Shown here in pieces: positions 28,741-41,935 of a stretch of 64,000 nt of DNA. The position numbers and the translations under genes were made by a program. The stretch lies in contig NC_064772.1 of the NCBI RefSeq assembly GCF_011397635.1, positions 7,207,035 to 7,271,034 of the forward strand. Direction: 5' to 3'. The notes beneath the pieces are model-generated. The model did not search any database. It was not told the origin of the DNA and was given only the letters and a program-made list of their open reading frames with translations. The number at the start of each line of letters is the position of its first letter. Position 1 is the first letter of the stretch. The DNA comes from Epinephelus fuscoguttatus. Lineage: Eukaryota > Chordata > Actinopteri > Perciformes > Serranidae.

Positions 28741-28895
28741 ACACTGACATGTCCTGTTCTGTTCCCTTCCTTCCTCCTTGTGGAAAAAAAAAAACAAAAA
28801 ACAAAAATAAAAAAGCCAAGAAGAGGGCGATGGTTGTGATGTCCAGCTGATGAGGGCATTGCTACTGTGACGTTACGTTTTTGCCCCCTCTCCCC

Positions 28896-31800
28896 TCAGT
28901 CATCGTCCACTGTGGGTGTGATGGTCACACCCCTCCTGATCTGTCCCCATCCAATCAGACTGAGGAAGAAAAAGAAGAGGAGCCAATCAGATGACAATAT
29001 AAAGATTTGTTAACGGTCTTGTGAAAACAATTTCCCAGATGAATATGAAAGGAAATCTTTACTTAATGCTGTTTGCGTCTTTCCTCTCTTATTACTAAAA
29101 TTCCTTCTGTCTTGATCTCTAACAAAACTTCTGACTTTGCCAACAGTCACTCAAACTAATTTATTTTCCTGTTGATGCTTGAAAAAGGTCCCAGAGCCAC
29201 AAAAGATTGCCTCAGTAAATGATTATTGCAGATTTGATTGTCCAGATTCCAGCACCCCAAAAAAGCCTTTATTTAGTGAGCAGTGATCATTAAATATTGG
29301 ACAGAAACACATTAAAAATGACACAAGCATGCAGGCTAGCTTTGGATTGCAAAGACAAATGATGTCTGTGGTGAAAGATTAAGATTCATCTCTCTGTGCT
29401 TGTTTGCTGTGAGTAATTGTTAAGAGTGCTTGCAGTTTACACCCAGTTCAGGCACAGCATCCCCTCAATTTTATTGGACAGCATGTATACAAGCATGTGA
29501 GGAGCCAATCAGCTACTTGGAGTAGTTTACTGGCTCGTTTGGTTTGCCTGATAGTTCACTCCAGTGAGTTTGATAGATGTGTTTGGGATAAGAGTTGTCT
29601 TGCTGGCTGTACAGAAGGTTATGTGTGTCAATTAATGTCTAAAAAAATATTTTTGCTAGAAACAGATGATTTCTAATTTCATAGTTTGACTGTCCACGTT
29701 ATTCTCTTTTAAAATCAAATATATCTGTATATCTCATGTATTGATAACCTGTGGACAAAATGACAGGACTTTTAGTGTAAATAATTTAATCAGTATTGTG
29801 TTAATATTGTAGTCTATTATAGTGATGTGTCTGTTATTTTCTGTTACTATGGAAACCACATTCAACCCAAGTGTAAACCTTTACATCCTTCCAGTAAAGT
29901 GCAAGAAACCTTTGAAGCGTCTTCTTGTCAGCGGTGGAAGTAAGTCACACATGTGCAAGTCATACATAAGTTCCAAGTCACAACCTTCAAATTCTAAGCA
30001 AGTCCTAAGTACAGGGTGGTATTAGTTACTTTACTAGAGTAAAGGAACTAAATACTTTGCTTCCTGCTCCAAGTCTTCTGGTCAGGGTGAGAGATACTCC
30101 ACTCAGGGTAACATACATGCTGCTGTGAGGGCAGGTGAGATAATAACCCACTGTTAAATTCTCTGAACACAAGACCTTTTTTGGGCTTTTGCCTGTAAAT
30201 CGACAGGACAATATTAAGCGTGGAAGGGGGTGATGACAGGTGGCAAGGGGCTGCAGGCTTGAATGGAATATACGACTACCTCAGCAATAAACATGGGGCA
30301 CCTGCTCAACCCACTGAGCTACTGGGCGCCCAAGCCAGTGACATTTATTAAGGAGGTTTAAAACGCCATCAAGCAGAAGTCAACACGTGTTTTTCTATCA
30401 AAACTATCTTTTAACTGGTTCTGGCACTGCAATTACCTGATTGTTAGCTATCTAATATGTGAGCACTTGTACAAAACTTATATTTGTCTCTTTTCTCGGG
30501 GTCTAGATATTGTGTTGACCTCAAGAGGAGCAGGTTGTGCTGTAAAAAATTTCCCTGACAATTTGAACATACAAATATAAACGCCGGCAAGGTGTATATT
30601 ATTGTATCAAAATAATTGTGGTTTGGAAAACTTTGTAAAGACTCTGTTCCTCACCGCCAATGTTTCTCCACACGTCGACTCAGAGCGATCTTCTCTCCTA
30701 CTTCTGTGCAGACAGGGTTAGTGAGGACGATCTTGGCCAAATCAGCCTTCACGGCACTGACGCGGCCGCCTGTTGACAACGAGCCAATGTTTACCATCAG
30801 CACCTCGTTCTTAGACAGCTTCTGGACCTGCAGGGGCACAAAAAGATAAACAGATGGTGTCATGACACAGTTCATCCCACACAAGGCAAGGCAACTATCT
30901 CAGCACAACCAAAACATTTAAAGACTTGAAATGATACCTTTCAAGGCCTTCAATAGCACTACTTTAATTTAAAGACAGTTGTATCTTCAGTTATGGCTCG
31001 AAAATTCTTCAACATTGCTCCTTTCTTACACTTCAGAATGAACTACATTTCCCAACATGCACATCTCACCTTGGCAGCCTTCTTGTCTCCCTCTGTGCGG
31101 ACTCCCAGCAGCCTCCTGAGAAGGAAGTAGGAGATCTCCAGCTCGGTGAAGATCTCTGGCAGCGCTCCAACGGCGCCCAGCACCTGACCCACCATACGAT
31201 CCGCCCGGCACAGTGTCGGGTCGATCTTAGTGCCCACACCTGTACACAAACAAAGTTTACTTTGCTAAACTGTTGGTGAAACCTTTTGTCATTTGTGCTT
31301 ATAGTTTTCATCTTTTGTGCAATTCCTTCTGAAGTATTGATTACATTTTAGATATTTTTTTTGTTTGTTTGTTTCAGTGAGTTATAGACCAGACGCAAGC
31401 TGGCCATGGCTATAAAGGTGAGGTTATAAAGTCTCAGTGACTATTGCATCACAGCAACAAACACATTTAGGAAAGCTGAAAAGCCAGAAACATTGAAAAC
31501 ATCAGCATTTAACCTGCTGCTTCAGTTTGCTTCTGCCTGCAGTGGCTGCAGATTAAATCACATAAAAAGGTGAAAATGTGTGGACGTACCAATAAGGCCT
31601 CCTGGTGCAGCATACTGCAGGTCGTTGTGCTCAGCAAACAAAGAGACGATCTTGGAGAAGATGGGTTTGCACATCAGCTTTCCTTCGTGGTCTTTGGACA
31701 CGATACCTGGCCGCACCTCAATCTCTTGACCCACCTGGAGATCACACAGAGAGGAGAAGGTGGAGGACTGATTAGAGGAAAACTCAACTGGAAAGTTAGA

Positions 31801-34800
31801 TTACTGCAGAAAGACTGTGATTATACTCAGTGTCTGTTGTAGGAAGCAATCGATAGCCGAGGTCAACACAAGTGGAGAGCCAACAGTAAAGATACACATA
31901 CAAGTTTATGCATCTGCACTAATCCTGTGAAGCACATTGGAGAAAAACAACCAACTTGTCTGTGTTGGAACCACAGAAAAGCTGTCAGGAACAGGTACAT
32001 TAACATTCATCTCACACTAAGATAAGAGATTCTTTGTGCCCAAGTTACTTTCCATCTGCTGTATGTAGCTGGTCTCACGCAGCCAGACCTATGTCTACAG
32101 TGTTGTGTTAGTGCTTGAGAAAGATCTGGAATCACAATATTACCATTCTGCTACAGAGGAAAAACGCACTAGAATGTTTGTTTTTCTAAACCAATCACAA
32201 TCGTCTTGGGCAGCACTAAGCCCAGGATGCAGTGACTGTGCCCTTGCAAAATATTGTTAGGGGGAACACACACAGTGGCAGGACTTAACTGCAAGCATCT
32301 CTCTGCTAACATCTAACGATTATTAATGGATTTAATGATAGTGTCTAGCCATTTCAATTCCAGTGTGAGTTTGTTGGGATCGTTTAACAGCTTGGTGCAA
32401 GATACTAGCCTTGCTGCTATGTTAGCTTGTGCTAACCAGGCAAACTCACCAGGGAGAGAGCAGCAACAGTTTGCTGATCTGGCAGGGAGCTGGGACTGTC
32501 TAGGACCAGACCCCCAGCACAAAAAGAATCGAACTCAGTTATCGTTTGACTGGAGACATTTTGACAGATGTAGCAAACCAGATGCAACTGTCTAAGTCAG
32601 AAAACGCAGCAACATCAAGCATGAGGGTGCTGCCAGACAGAGTCTGAGCTTTTCCGAGGTGCATTCATATATTGTTTTATTTGTTGTACCTCTTTACAAC
32701 AATTCACTGAAAGAGCAAATCAGTAAGAGCAAATCACAGTTTTGTCTGTTGAAAGTATGAAGAACAAATCTCACCTTGAGCACACCCTTCAGGATACTTC
32801 CTCCTGCCACACCTCCTTTCAAATCATCCACTTCACAGCCAGGCTTGTTCACATCAAAAGATCTGATGACTGGAATACAGAGTGTTTTCATTTAACACCA
32901 CACAAAACCATTGAGAAAGAATTTTATTTAACAAAGTGCTTCACAGCAGAAAAGCAAATAAAAATGTAAGTGCAATGAGGCTAAAAGGCTAAAAGCATGA
33001 CAGAAGGAAAACAAAAAGCAAACACACAACAGGTTGTTAACAAAAAAAAAGAAAAGAAAAAAAGACGTGACTTGTGTGTTTTTTCTTACCAATGAGTCTG
33101 GGCTCGGAGATGAAGTCTCTGACAGGAACTGGGATCTTTTTCACGATGTATTCACAAACCACCTCAATGTTGTACTTCAGCTGTGCTGAGATAGGAATGA
33201 TGGGAGCGCCCTCTGCCACCGTGCCTGCAGGAGGATCATCACACACAACATCAAGTCATGGTCACCAAATGGTTTAGAGAAAGATAAAAGTGAACTGTAA
33301 GGTCAGCAGTTTGAAGCAGGGTGCCTGGAGACGCTGATTTATTCAACATGCCTGAAAAATGTGGCTTTGCAGGTCATTTTAAAAGCTGTTGTGTTTGAAA
33401 TGAATTGATTACTGTCACTAGCTCAACATCAGTATACTCCAGGTAACACTCCAACCAAAATCTTTGCAGAAACAAACTCTCACCCCTGAAGGCTTGAAAG
33501 ACGGCTATAAACCTGACATTTGCTCAGTGTGACACCAAAGTTCTAACTTATTTTGGGAAACAATGAGTGTTGTTGTGAGTTACACAAACTTCTAATATAA
33601 ATGTCTGGGTTTTTTTTAAAGGTAACTTTATCGGATGATTTTCCTTTCCTTTCTTGGTCAAGACTTACGGAGGCTGCTAGTAAATATAAATTAAAGTTTT
33701 GACAGCATTTTGTGTGCAGGAAACGCATCTTGCTGCACAGCATAGAGACCTATTTGCGAAAAGAGCAAGCTCAAATCAATCAGAAGAGCAAGATCTTAAA
33801 AGAAGATGAGATGGATGATGTGACAGTGTGTGGCAAAATAGGTTCTGTTTGCTTAACCTGAATTTAAAAAGAAACAGGGAGGTTAACACTGTACAGCAGT
33901 GCCAGTTGTGCTGTGTAGTGTTACTGTGTTGTGTTGTGTGGAGTAACAAATGACAGTGGGCATCATATCCGATGGATAACATAAAATACAGACTTTGCTT
34001 ATTTCACGTGAATGCGTCATGCAGAACACAGACATGGTGGCGTAATTGCTAGTTTATGAGGACCCCAGGTAACACCAGTACTGTGCAAATAAAGCTTTAG
34101 TCGCTTTTATGTTGACTCACCCTGTACGAAGGCGAGGATCTGCTCGTACTGCTCTTTGGCCTGGCTCTCCTTCACCAGGTCAATCTTGTTCTGCAGGATG
34201 AGGATGTGCTTCAGCTTCATGATCTCTATGGCCGCCAGGTGCTCTGACGTCTGAGGCTGAGGACACGACTCGTTACCCGCTGGGAGACACAGACAACAAC
34301 AATAATCAGATGACTTTTAAAGAGAAAACTGGCAGTAAATAACACAACTAAGAGACTTACCAATGAGCAGGAGGGCTGCGTCCATGACAGCAGCTCCGTT
34401 CAACATGGTTGCCATCAAAATGTCGTGACCAGGACAGTCCACAAATGACACATGTCTGGAAGAAAGAAAAAAAGTCCCACTGATGAATGAAAAAAGATTT
34501 TACAGATTTTACCAGTTTAGTCAAACTGATTCCAAAGGTAATAATAAGTCTTAATCTAGACTGTTGTGACACAACCAGTCTCTCCTCAGTCTTACCTGAC
34601 CAGTTTGAAGTTACCCTTGGTGCCAGGGATGTCCGAAGGAAACTCATCAGGAGTGCTGCTGCCACATGACCTGTAGCACTCTGGCCTGGGACAGCTGGGG
34701 TCATCCAACTTATAGACCTACAGTAACATGGAAGTGTAAATTAATATGTATTGAGCATTTTTAATGTTGTGCACGCATGAAAATCGGATCCTATTCTAAC

Positions 34801-37649
34801 ATAGGAGTTGGAAAATGTCAAAATGGGCAAAGCTCCAATCACACAGGCATTTCCCTTCAAAATTAAAAAAAAGGTAGATGGGAAAGGTCCTGATTACCGA
34901 CAGAAAATTGAATCCACAGTGCCACTTACCTTAGCGTTAGCATATCCTAGCTTGATGGTGATGTTCCTCTCGAGCTCATTCTTGAACCTGACAGTGTGAA
35001 CACCAGAAATGGCCTTCACTACTGTGGACTTTCCATGGGCCACATGACCAATGGTGCCTGAGAGAGGAAAGACAAAAGTCAAGCAGGAAGTCCTCAGTTA
35101 TTATTTCCAACATGCTGAAAGACATAAAGTCTGATCAACATTTGTCTGATTCACATACCAATATTGATGGTGGCCTGTCTGCTGATGATCTCTTGAGAGA
35201 GAGGCGTCAAAGTAGACACATCCTGCCAAGAACAACTCACATTAGACTAATCACACACTGAAAAACAGCACAGAACATTGGCAGGTTTTCCCTGTGAGAA
35301 GAGCAGCGCTGCCTCGCTCTTTTTAATCCTGGAGGTGAATAGAAACAAAAGAAGCTGGTAGAGTGACAGACATGCAAACACTGGCCCGCACTGACTCTGC
35401 AAACATATGAACTGGACACACGCAACTCAGACACACAAAGTGACATATGTTAAACCAGTGCTGTTGCTTCTGTCTGTTTGTATATTGCACCTTATTCTAT
35501 TTATTTGTATAGCACATTACAACAAGTCAATTCAAAGTGTTCTGCATCACACATCAAAATCATCAAGACAAAGTGCAAAACAAATGCATTGTAAGGAACA
35601 TTTAAATACAATTAAAACTTAGAGAGCAAGAGAATAGAAAATTAAAAGCAAGCTAAAATATTTTAAGACAGGAATAAAAACTTTAAATAAAAGTTACAGT
35701 GTAGTGCAAGAAATTAATAAATATTTGATTAAACAAAAGGCAGCAGCAAACAGAGAAGTCTTCAGCCTTGATTTAAAAGAACTCAAGAGTTGTAGCAGAC
35801 CTGCAGTTTTCTGGGAGTTTGACCAACAAAAACTAAACGTTGTTTCTCCATGTTTAGTCTTGAATCTGAGGACAAAAGCAGACCTGTCCCCTATGACCTG
35901 AGGGGTCTCAATGGTTTATAGAGTAGCAATTCTGAGCTCTTAATACATTGTATACTAATTTACTCTTCTAATATGTTGCTATATTAATACAGATAACATT
36001 ACTTGTTCATATTGTGTATTATTCTGGTGTGTACATATATACTAGGTGCTATCAACCATACTTCTATCAATTATCTTGTAACTTCGTCTTTAATTGCTCT
36101 TGTATATTTTATATTTTCACTTCTGTTGTGATTCCAGTTGTATGTATGACTATATGATAGCTAAGCTTTCATTTCTTAAGGGCAACATGACCCACCCCAT
36201 GCGGGACACTCTGAAAGCACTGGGCAGCTCCCTCAGTGACAGGCTACTTCACTCACAGTGTGTGAAGGAGAGATACCGCAGGTCCTTCCTTCCTGCTGCT
36301 GTCAAACTATGCACCCAAAACTACTCCCTAGTAGACCACACACACACCAAAACTGATTATTGACAATCAGTCATCACTCATTTGCAATATCAGTGAATAC
36401 CAACTGTGCAAAATCTACAACTGACGTGCTATAATGTGAATCTAGCCATTCAGCCTGTCTTTTTGTTATATCTTCATATATCTTTTATTTTTACTATCTA
36501 CAATTATCACTCAGGTGCAATATCTGTATGTGCTTAACTGTGCAATACCTATACATCAAACATTCATCAGCCAGGCAATATAATAAGTGATATTGCACTG
36601 TTGTTTTTACTGTTTACTTATTTTAGTTGTTCTGTTTTCTACTGTTTATTTATTAGTATGATCTGTATCTATACCAACACAAACTTAGTATATTGCTTTG
36701 TGTTTTTGTTTTTTCAAAATTACTGTTCTCTTATTTGCACAATCCACTTTGCTGCAATAGTAATGCAATTTTCCTCACTGTGAGACTAATAGAGGATTAT
36801 CTTATCTCATACATCTGATCAATGATTTTAACTTCTTTGTTTATTTGTATTTAATACTGTCTTCATGCTGCTGCAACACCTGAATCGTAATCGTAATCGT
36901 TAACTGAAAACTGACATATATAAATATTGGACAAAAGTTCTGGGTATCATTGTTTTTTTCAGTATCACTCACTTGCATGTTGTCTCTAGCATTTACTTTA
37001 CTGTCTGCTGATTATGATGAAAACACATAGGGGTGCTAACCTATGATCCAATCCTGCTAACACCATTAACAACACCTACTAACTACTAACATGTTTTATA
37101 AATAACTGTCCGATCAAACTTTGATGAATAACGGATAACAGCCTGCAAACAAAACGGGACTATTCTGAATTCGTGAATCTGCTTCCATCAACGTTATGAC
37201 TCCCACTGATATTTTTGTAGATTTTACTTCCACTTAGCATATGACGCTAACATTTTGATCCAACTGGGGCATAAGCTACACAGAAATTACTGACATAGGA
37301 CAAAGACAGCGACTACTACAGCACTGTAAATACATATTATCCATAAACGTTTGTCTCATTTCAAAATGTTGATTAATTTGAAGCTAATCCTTGTTGGTGG
37401 TTCTATTAGCTCTCCGCCCCGCCGGGCCTGTCGTCATGTGCCGGGTGGTGGCGGCGCAGCACCGGCGACCGTTAGCGGTAAAGAAATTCACCTTTTGTGT
37501 AACCGTTTTGGCAACACGACGGACCGACAGCCACCAAAATGAAAACACAAAGCTGTGAAACCCGTTAAGATGACACTTACCAGAGTACTAAGGTCTTGTC
37601 TAGCCAGATGAGGCTGACCCAGCGTTGTACCAGACTCGTCACCCGCCAT
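28896..37649 (-). CDS. eif2s3: Eukaryotic translation initiation factor 2 subunit gamma
   Basis: Twelve exons on the minus strand, in transcript order: 37649-37581, 35222-35159, 35057-34930, 34717-34596, 34455-34361, 34279-34121, 33224-33090, 32869-32775, 31734-31590, 31239-31070, 30827-30655, 28959-28896. The sum is 1419 nt, exactly 472 residues like human eIF2-gamma. It is the GTP-binding core of eIF2, which delivers initiator Met-tRNA to the 40S ribosome in the cytosol. GTPase motifs are visible: GHVAHGKST (~48-56), DCPGH (~134), NKID (~190), SAQ (~225). A zinc-knuckle insertion has C96, C101 and C105 ([10 protein letters not shown]). Domains II-III ([39 protein letters not shown]) and the ending [10 protein letters not shown] are intact. 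Nearly every residue agrees with vertebrate orthologues. It faces KLHL15 head to head. Confidence 0.98.
30176..30331 (-). mobile_element. tRNA-derived SINE fragment (EIF2S3 intron 11)
   Basis: On the minus strand it starts GGGCGCCCAGTAGCTCAGTG (A-box-like). A TTCAAGCCTGCAGCCC B-box-like segment, a TGTCATCACCCCC core and a CAGGCAAAAGCCC end with an A tail follow. This is a known teleost SINE layout. It is degenerate and is not a working tRNA. Confidence 0.6.
35488..35925. repeat. Dispersed teleost repeat in EIF2S3 intron 1
   Basis: Starts TATTTGTATAGCACATTACA, has an A-rich middle, then 'CAGTTTTCTGGGAGTTTG', 'GTTTCTCCATGTTTAGT' and 'ATGACCTGAGGGGTCT'. I recall it as abundant in fish. The short open frames are not genes. 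Confidence 0.5.
36094..36810 (+). mobile_element. 3' end of a non-LTR retrotransposon (LINE)
   Basis: A reading frame at 36184-36300 encodes [18 protein letters not shown], then [15 protein letters not shown], typical of the extreme C-terminus of fish LINE reverse-transcriptase proteins. A long AT-rich 3' UTR then ends GACTAATAGAGGATTATCTTATC, a typical LINE 3' end. The element is 5'-truncated; Rex1 or L2 clade is possible. Confidence 0.6.
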
Positions 37650-37672
37650 CTTGGACGAAAAGGGAATGAATA
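37640..37672 (-). promoter_or_regulatory. eif2s3: EIF2S3 start region: YY1-like motif over the ATG and pyrimidine tract
   Basis: On the minus strand CCCTTTTCGTCC precedes CAAGATGGCGGG, so the start codon lies inside a YY1-type AAGATGGCGG motif. A pyrimidine run upstream resembles a 5'TOP start. Both are common in translation-factor genes; use here is inferred. Confidence 0.45.
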
Positions 37673-38454
37673 AGGCGGCTCTGGCGAATGCCTGATCAAC
37701 CGCTGAAAACGGTAGATTGTCCTTTTTCTACAATCAGTTATTACATCAAACTATGTTCCCCTTTTCGTAGTCGTGGTAGAAAATCATATATGTTTAAAAC
37801 AAGACGTCTGTTAAACGTTTGTTTTTCGCTAATAAATGACAGAGACGTGATTTGCAACTTGCGTGACTCATCCAACGGGGTCCTTCCACAATGCATGATG
37901 CAATTTTTTTTTTTATTATTATAAAATATATTTTATGCCAACCTGCTGCTATTTATATACCACTGGCACCTGTTTGTCACAGAACTGTGCACAGGAACCA
38001 ACTATTTTTGTCTTGCTCCAAAAAGTAAAAAAAAATATTTGTCCATGTGTTAGGTCCGTCGCTGTTTGAAGAGGTCATCAAAAATATGGTTTGTAGTCCT
38101 GTTGTGTGATTTGTAGTTCTCTAACAAAACCCGGAATACTGCCTGACCCCAGATTAGCCGTAGTGTCAATTAGTTTGAAATTTAACTAAATACAATTATT
38201 ATATTAATTTGTGAATATACACCTTTTTAACACATCATCAACTGAAATAGCCCAATGAAAGTCTTTAAACTAGAAATATATGTAACTGTATTTTAGCCCC
38301 TCTACAAGAATTGACCCCTGGATAATGTAAGACTTGCCCTAAGGTCCGTAAAGAGGGTGTTTACACATGCATTTTAATATAAGGTTACTGAGTTTTCTGT
38401 ACAATGCAATGTGTAGCCTATTCAAATAAAATTGCATTGTCTTTCCTTATGTGT

Positions 38455-39270
38455 AGTGTGGGAGGAAGCATTCAGATCCTTTCCTGAAGAAAAGAAAATA
38501 CCACAAATACCATAAATACTATAATTTATGAAGTGTAAAGTAGTAAAAGTAGAAAAATGTTCCACTGATTGTTATATTATATAGTATATTATTAGATTAT
38601 TATTACTTATGTTGTAAAAGCCGGATTTTACTGTTGTAGTTGATTGAGGTGAAGCTCATTTTGAACTATAAATTACTGATTATTTTCATTATAGATTAAC
38701 CTGCTGATATTTAATTGATTGATCAACAATTGATTGATTGTTTGGTTTGTAAAACATAGCGTAAGAAACGGCAGCAGCACTATTACCCAGAGCCCAAAGT
38801 GACAGGTTCACAATGTTTTCTTCAACCAATAGTACAAATTTCAAGATTATTACAATTATTTAAAGGACAAGATGCAAATCTGCTCACTTGTGAAGCTGGA
38901 ACCATAAAATATTTGACAGGTTTGTGTAGGCTAAAAAATGACAAACAATTATAAAAATACTTAGCGTCTGTATCGACTTAGCTTTAATATCTCATCATTT
39001 CAGAAAAATTTGTATTACATCCTGGGTAGTGTAAGTTAAAAAAAACATCCTGTTTTATAAGCACAACACAAACATGCAGTTCTTAGATTATGTAAAGAAA
39101 CTGCAGTCAGGTCTTTAGAAGGCCTGGAATGTTGTTAAATGGTACAATAGGCTAATTCCCTCTGAATTTGTGGTGGAGAAGATGTATTAAGTGGCATAAA
39201 AAACAAAATATAGGTAATTTTAAAGTTGAGCATTTGAGTAAATGTATTTGAGTACATCCCACCACTGATG
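38455..39270. mobile_element. Non-autonomous hAT-like element in the EIF2S3-KLHL15 spacer
   Basis: Left end GTGGGAGGAAGCATTCAGATCC and right end GAGTACATCCCACCACTG are inverted relatives of the element at 8267-9115. A second, more decayed repeat lies in its middle (38670-38960). A further relative lies at 58955-59170. Confidence 0.5.
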
Positions 39271-40158
39271 CCCTCTGCCAATGTTGAGAAGGTTGCATTT
39301 GAAATGTGATATGTTACAGATTACTAGCTACCCTGGTAAAGTGTAATAAGAAATGTAACTTTCAATTACCTAATCAAGGACATTTGGTTACTTTTTGAGT
39401 AGTTTTCTAACTGGAAATATGGTAAAAGGAAGGCATCCTGAACTGAATATATTTTGAGCTAACCCCTCGTAATTACCAACATTTTGATTAGTAGCTGTGA
39501 TATGATAACATTTTTTCTTGGTCACTGTAATTGATTGTATTTACATTTATTTTGTAAATTAATCACATGCAACTTGCCCAAGACTGGGTTTTGCAGGACT
39601 TGAAATGTTGTAACACAGTTGAGAGTGACACATCTCTTACATATACGATCTCTGCTGCACCGCACAACGCCCTTCAGTTCCGCCCAAAAGGGAAATGACG
39701 CCGGTGCAGAAAATGGCGTCCGCAAAGCCTGTGGACCGCTGTGGTTTGTTACCCGTTTAATTTAGAGCCGAGTGGGGGATAGATGGACGATAACATGGCA
39801 GTGCAACGCTGCCGCCGCCCGCTTCCTTGATTCCGGAATCTAACCCGCAACTTCATGTCCGAAGGAGCCAGAGCTGCCTGGTCGAAGAGGGGTTGTGGGG
39901 ATTCGCACCGCCGAGGTGAGACGGCTGGATTTTAGCCGCTAAGCTAAAGCTGTTACCCCGGCTGAGCAGTGTCTGCTCCCCCGTAGCTCCTGTCACCACA
40001 GCTGAGAATCGTGACAGTTAATTTGGCCAGTCACGTAGCTAGCTCTGGAGTGAAGTATTATTATATTTACTTCATAAACATGATTCAAAGTATTAGCTAA
40101 CACCACCGCCTTCATCAGAGAGCTGTGTGTGTACCGTGTAGCCTGAGCCTTTGTTTTG

Positions 40159-40235
40159 AAGGTAAGATAAGCCTGTATTGATCCCCAGAGGGGGAATCCA
40201 GGTGTTGCAGCCGCACAAAGACAGAAAGAAGTATA
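40159..40235 (-). mobile_element. LINE 3'-end fragment
   Basis: The minus strand reads ...CTCTGGGGATCAATACAGGCTTATCTTACC, a common fish LINE 3' terminus. Only the tail is recognisable. Confidence 0.45.
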
Positions 40236-40517
40236 GGTTAATACTAAATACTAAGACTAAATAAGAGTTATGTTTAACAAGTATAAGAGTAGAAGTTAAA
40301 ATATGAACTATGCAAGAGCAGTTATAGACAAAGTTGCTAGGTAGAGTGACACTGTATGGTTACTAGTATGAAGTCTAGTATCATGAAAACAGTGTACACC
40401 AGAATAATATCAACTGTAACTAAGCAATAATACGGAATGTTGTCTGCATTAACATAGCAAAACTTAGATATAGTATACGATGTGGCGAGACAGTATAAAA
40501 TATTGACAACGTAGTTT

Positions 40518-40758
40518 AGTATGATAAGGGTTGCAATGGTATGAGATTTTCTCGGTATGATAACCATCGCAGAATATATCGAGGCTTCACGTTATCACAG
40601 AGTTCGTGTTATTGTTATCATCATCATCATCATCATCATCATCATTTACAATGACCCACAACGGAATCAAAACAGAAGGGTTATTTTTGGTTTAACAGTC
40701 ATGCTATTAATAGAACTGAAACTTGAAACAAGTATACCGATGCAACCCTAAGTATGAT
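40518..40758. mobile_element. 225-bp hAT miniature element with perfect 8-bp duplication
   Basis: Ends AAGGGTTGCA (40526) and TGCAACCCTA (to 40750) are flanked by identical AGTATGAT (40518-40525 and 40751-40758). It contains an (ATC)n run at 40618-40645. Confidence 0.8.
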
Positions 40759-40891
40759 GATGATGTAATATCCTACAGTGTAATGTATAAGATATAGTGT
40801 AAGGTGCAATATAATAGTAGTAATAATGATGATATAACATGGTATAATATAGCAGTATAACAGTATATCAAATGTAATATGATATAGCATG

Positions 40892-41356
40892 TTCTGGGGT
40901 GGGTGAAAATCAGTACAGCATAGTATCATGATTTTTTTGTGTGGCAATATCGTATCAATACACGGACACCAAGTATCCACTTTTTGTTATTTAAATTTTT
41001 AATATTATAAATACAATTTGAACTTTTGGTAGACTACTAGAATAATTGAATCAATTGCTGTAACAGTCCACTAACTACATTTTGCTGCAATAAAAATGAT
41101 TGAGGTGAGACTGAAACTAAGACTGAAAACTTATTTTATTATATAGAACAGATGTTGACAAAGTTTTCTTTTAGGGACATAATGTGCAGCTTTAAAAAAA
41201 AAAAAAAAAAAAGTTATGAAACCGCGATATACTATAGTATGTGTTATTGCAATACAATAGCACATCACAACACAGTTAAAAGTGTTATAATATTGTATTT
41301 TTACTTCATTATCATGATAATATATCATGGGGCCTCTGGTGATTTCCACCCCTAGT
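40892..41356. mobile_element. Non-autonomous hAT-like element (GGGGTGG ends)
   Basis: Left CTGGGGTGGGTGAAAATCAG is inverse to right GGTGATTTCCACCCCTAG. The interior carries ATCGTATCAATAC-type repeats and a poly-A run at 41192-41210. No clear target duplication was found. Confidence 0.5.
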
Positions 41357-41384
41357 ATTATACACATATTAAAGTATAGTATGC

Positions 41385-41935
41385 AGTGGTGGATGAAGTA
41401 TCTGAAAGACGCACATGAGTAAAAGTACAGATTTCTTACCGGAAAATGACTTTGGTATAAGTTAAAGCTCCTCTATAAAAAAGTCTTTAAGTATCTGATA
41501 GTTATGCATGTATGTATCTTATAGCTGATAAAAGTACAAGCAAATGCTGTCAATAAAAAAGCAAATGGTCAGCATTTTGAGAATGATGAAGTTTATTTCT
41601 TCTTAATATGCACATCACCTTAAAAAGGATCATCCATTACACTTGAAGGAAAAAAGGTCTTTGTCACAATTTAAAGGATTTAAAGAACATCTAAGTTTTT
41701 CTTCCCTCCCAGACCGTCATTTGTCTGTCCGTTCCTTCCTCTCTTCCTTCTCTATTATGTTGTAAGTAATGATGACGCTCAGGGGAAAGGTATTGGGGTA
41801 TAGATATACTTTTTATTAGGGAAATATAGTGGAGTAAAAGTGAAAGTTGACTGAGATATAAAAACTGAAATAAAGTACAGATATTCCCAAAAAATACTAT
41901 AAAGAAGTATTATTATTTAGTTATATTTCATCACT
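41385..41935. mobile_element. Non-autonomous hAT-like element (GCAGTGGTGGATGAAGTA)
   Basis: Left end GCAGTGGTGGATGAAGTATC and right end ATATTTCATCACTGAGG belong to the same family as the copy at 8267. Confidence 0.5.

Noticed and set aside
30176-30331. tRNA gene suggested by A- and B-box-like motifs
   Set aside because: No cloverleaf can be drawn with a proper acceptor stem; it is a SINE head.
35704-35901. 65-residue frame in EIF2S3 intron 1
   Set aside because: Part of a dispersed repeat with an A-rich body; no gene support.
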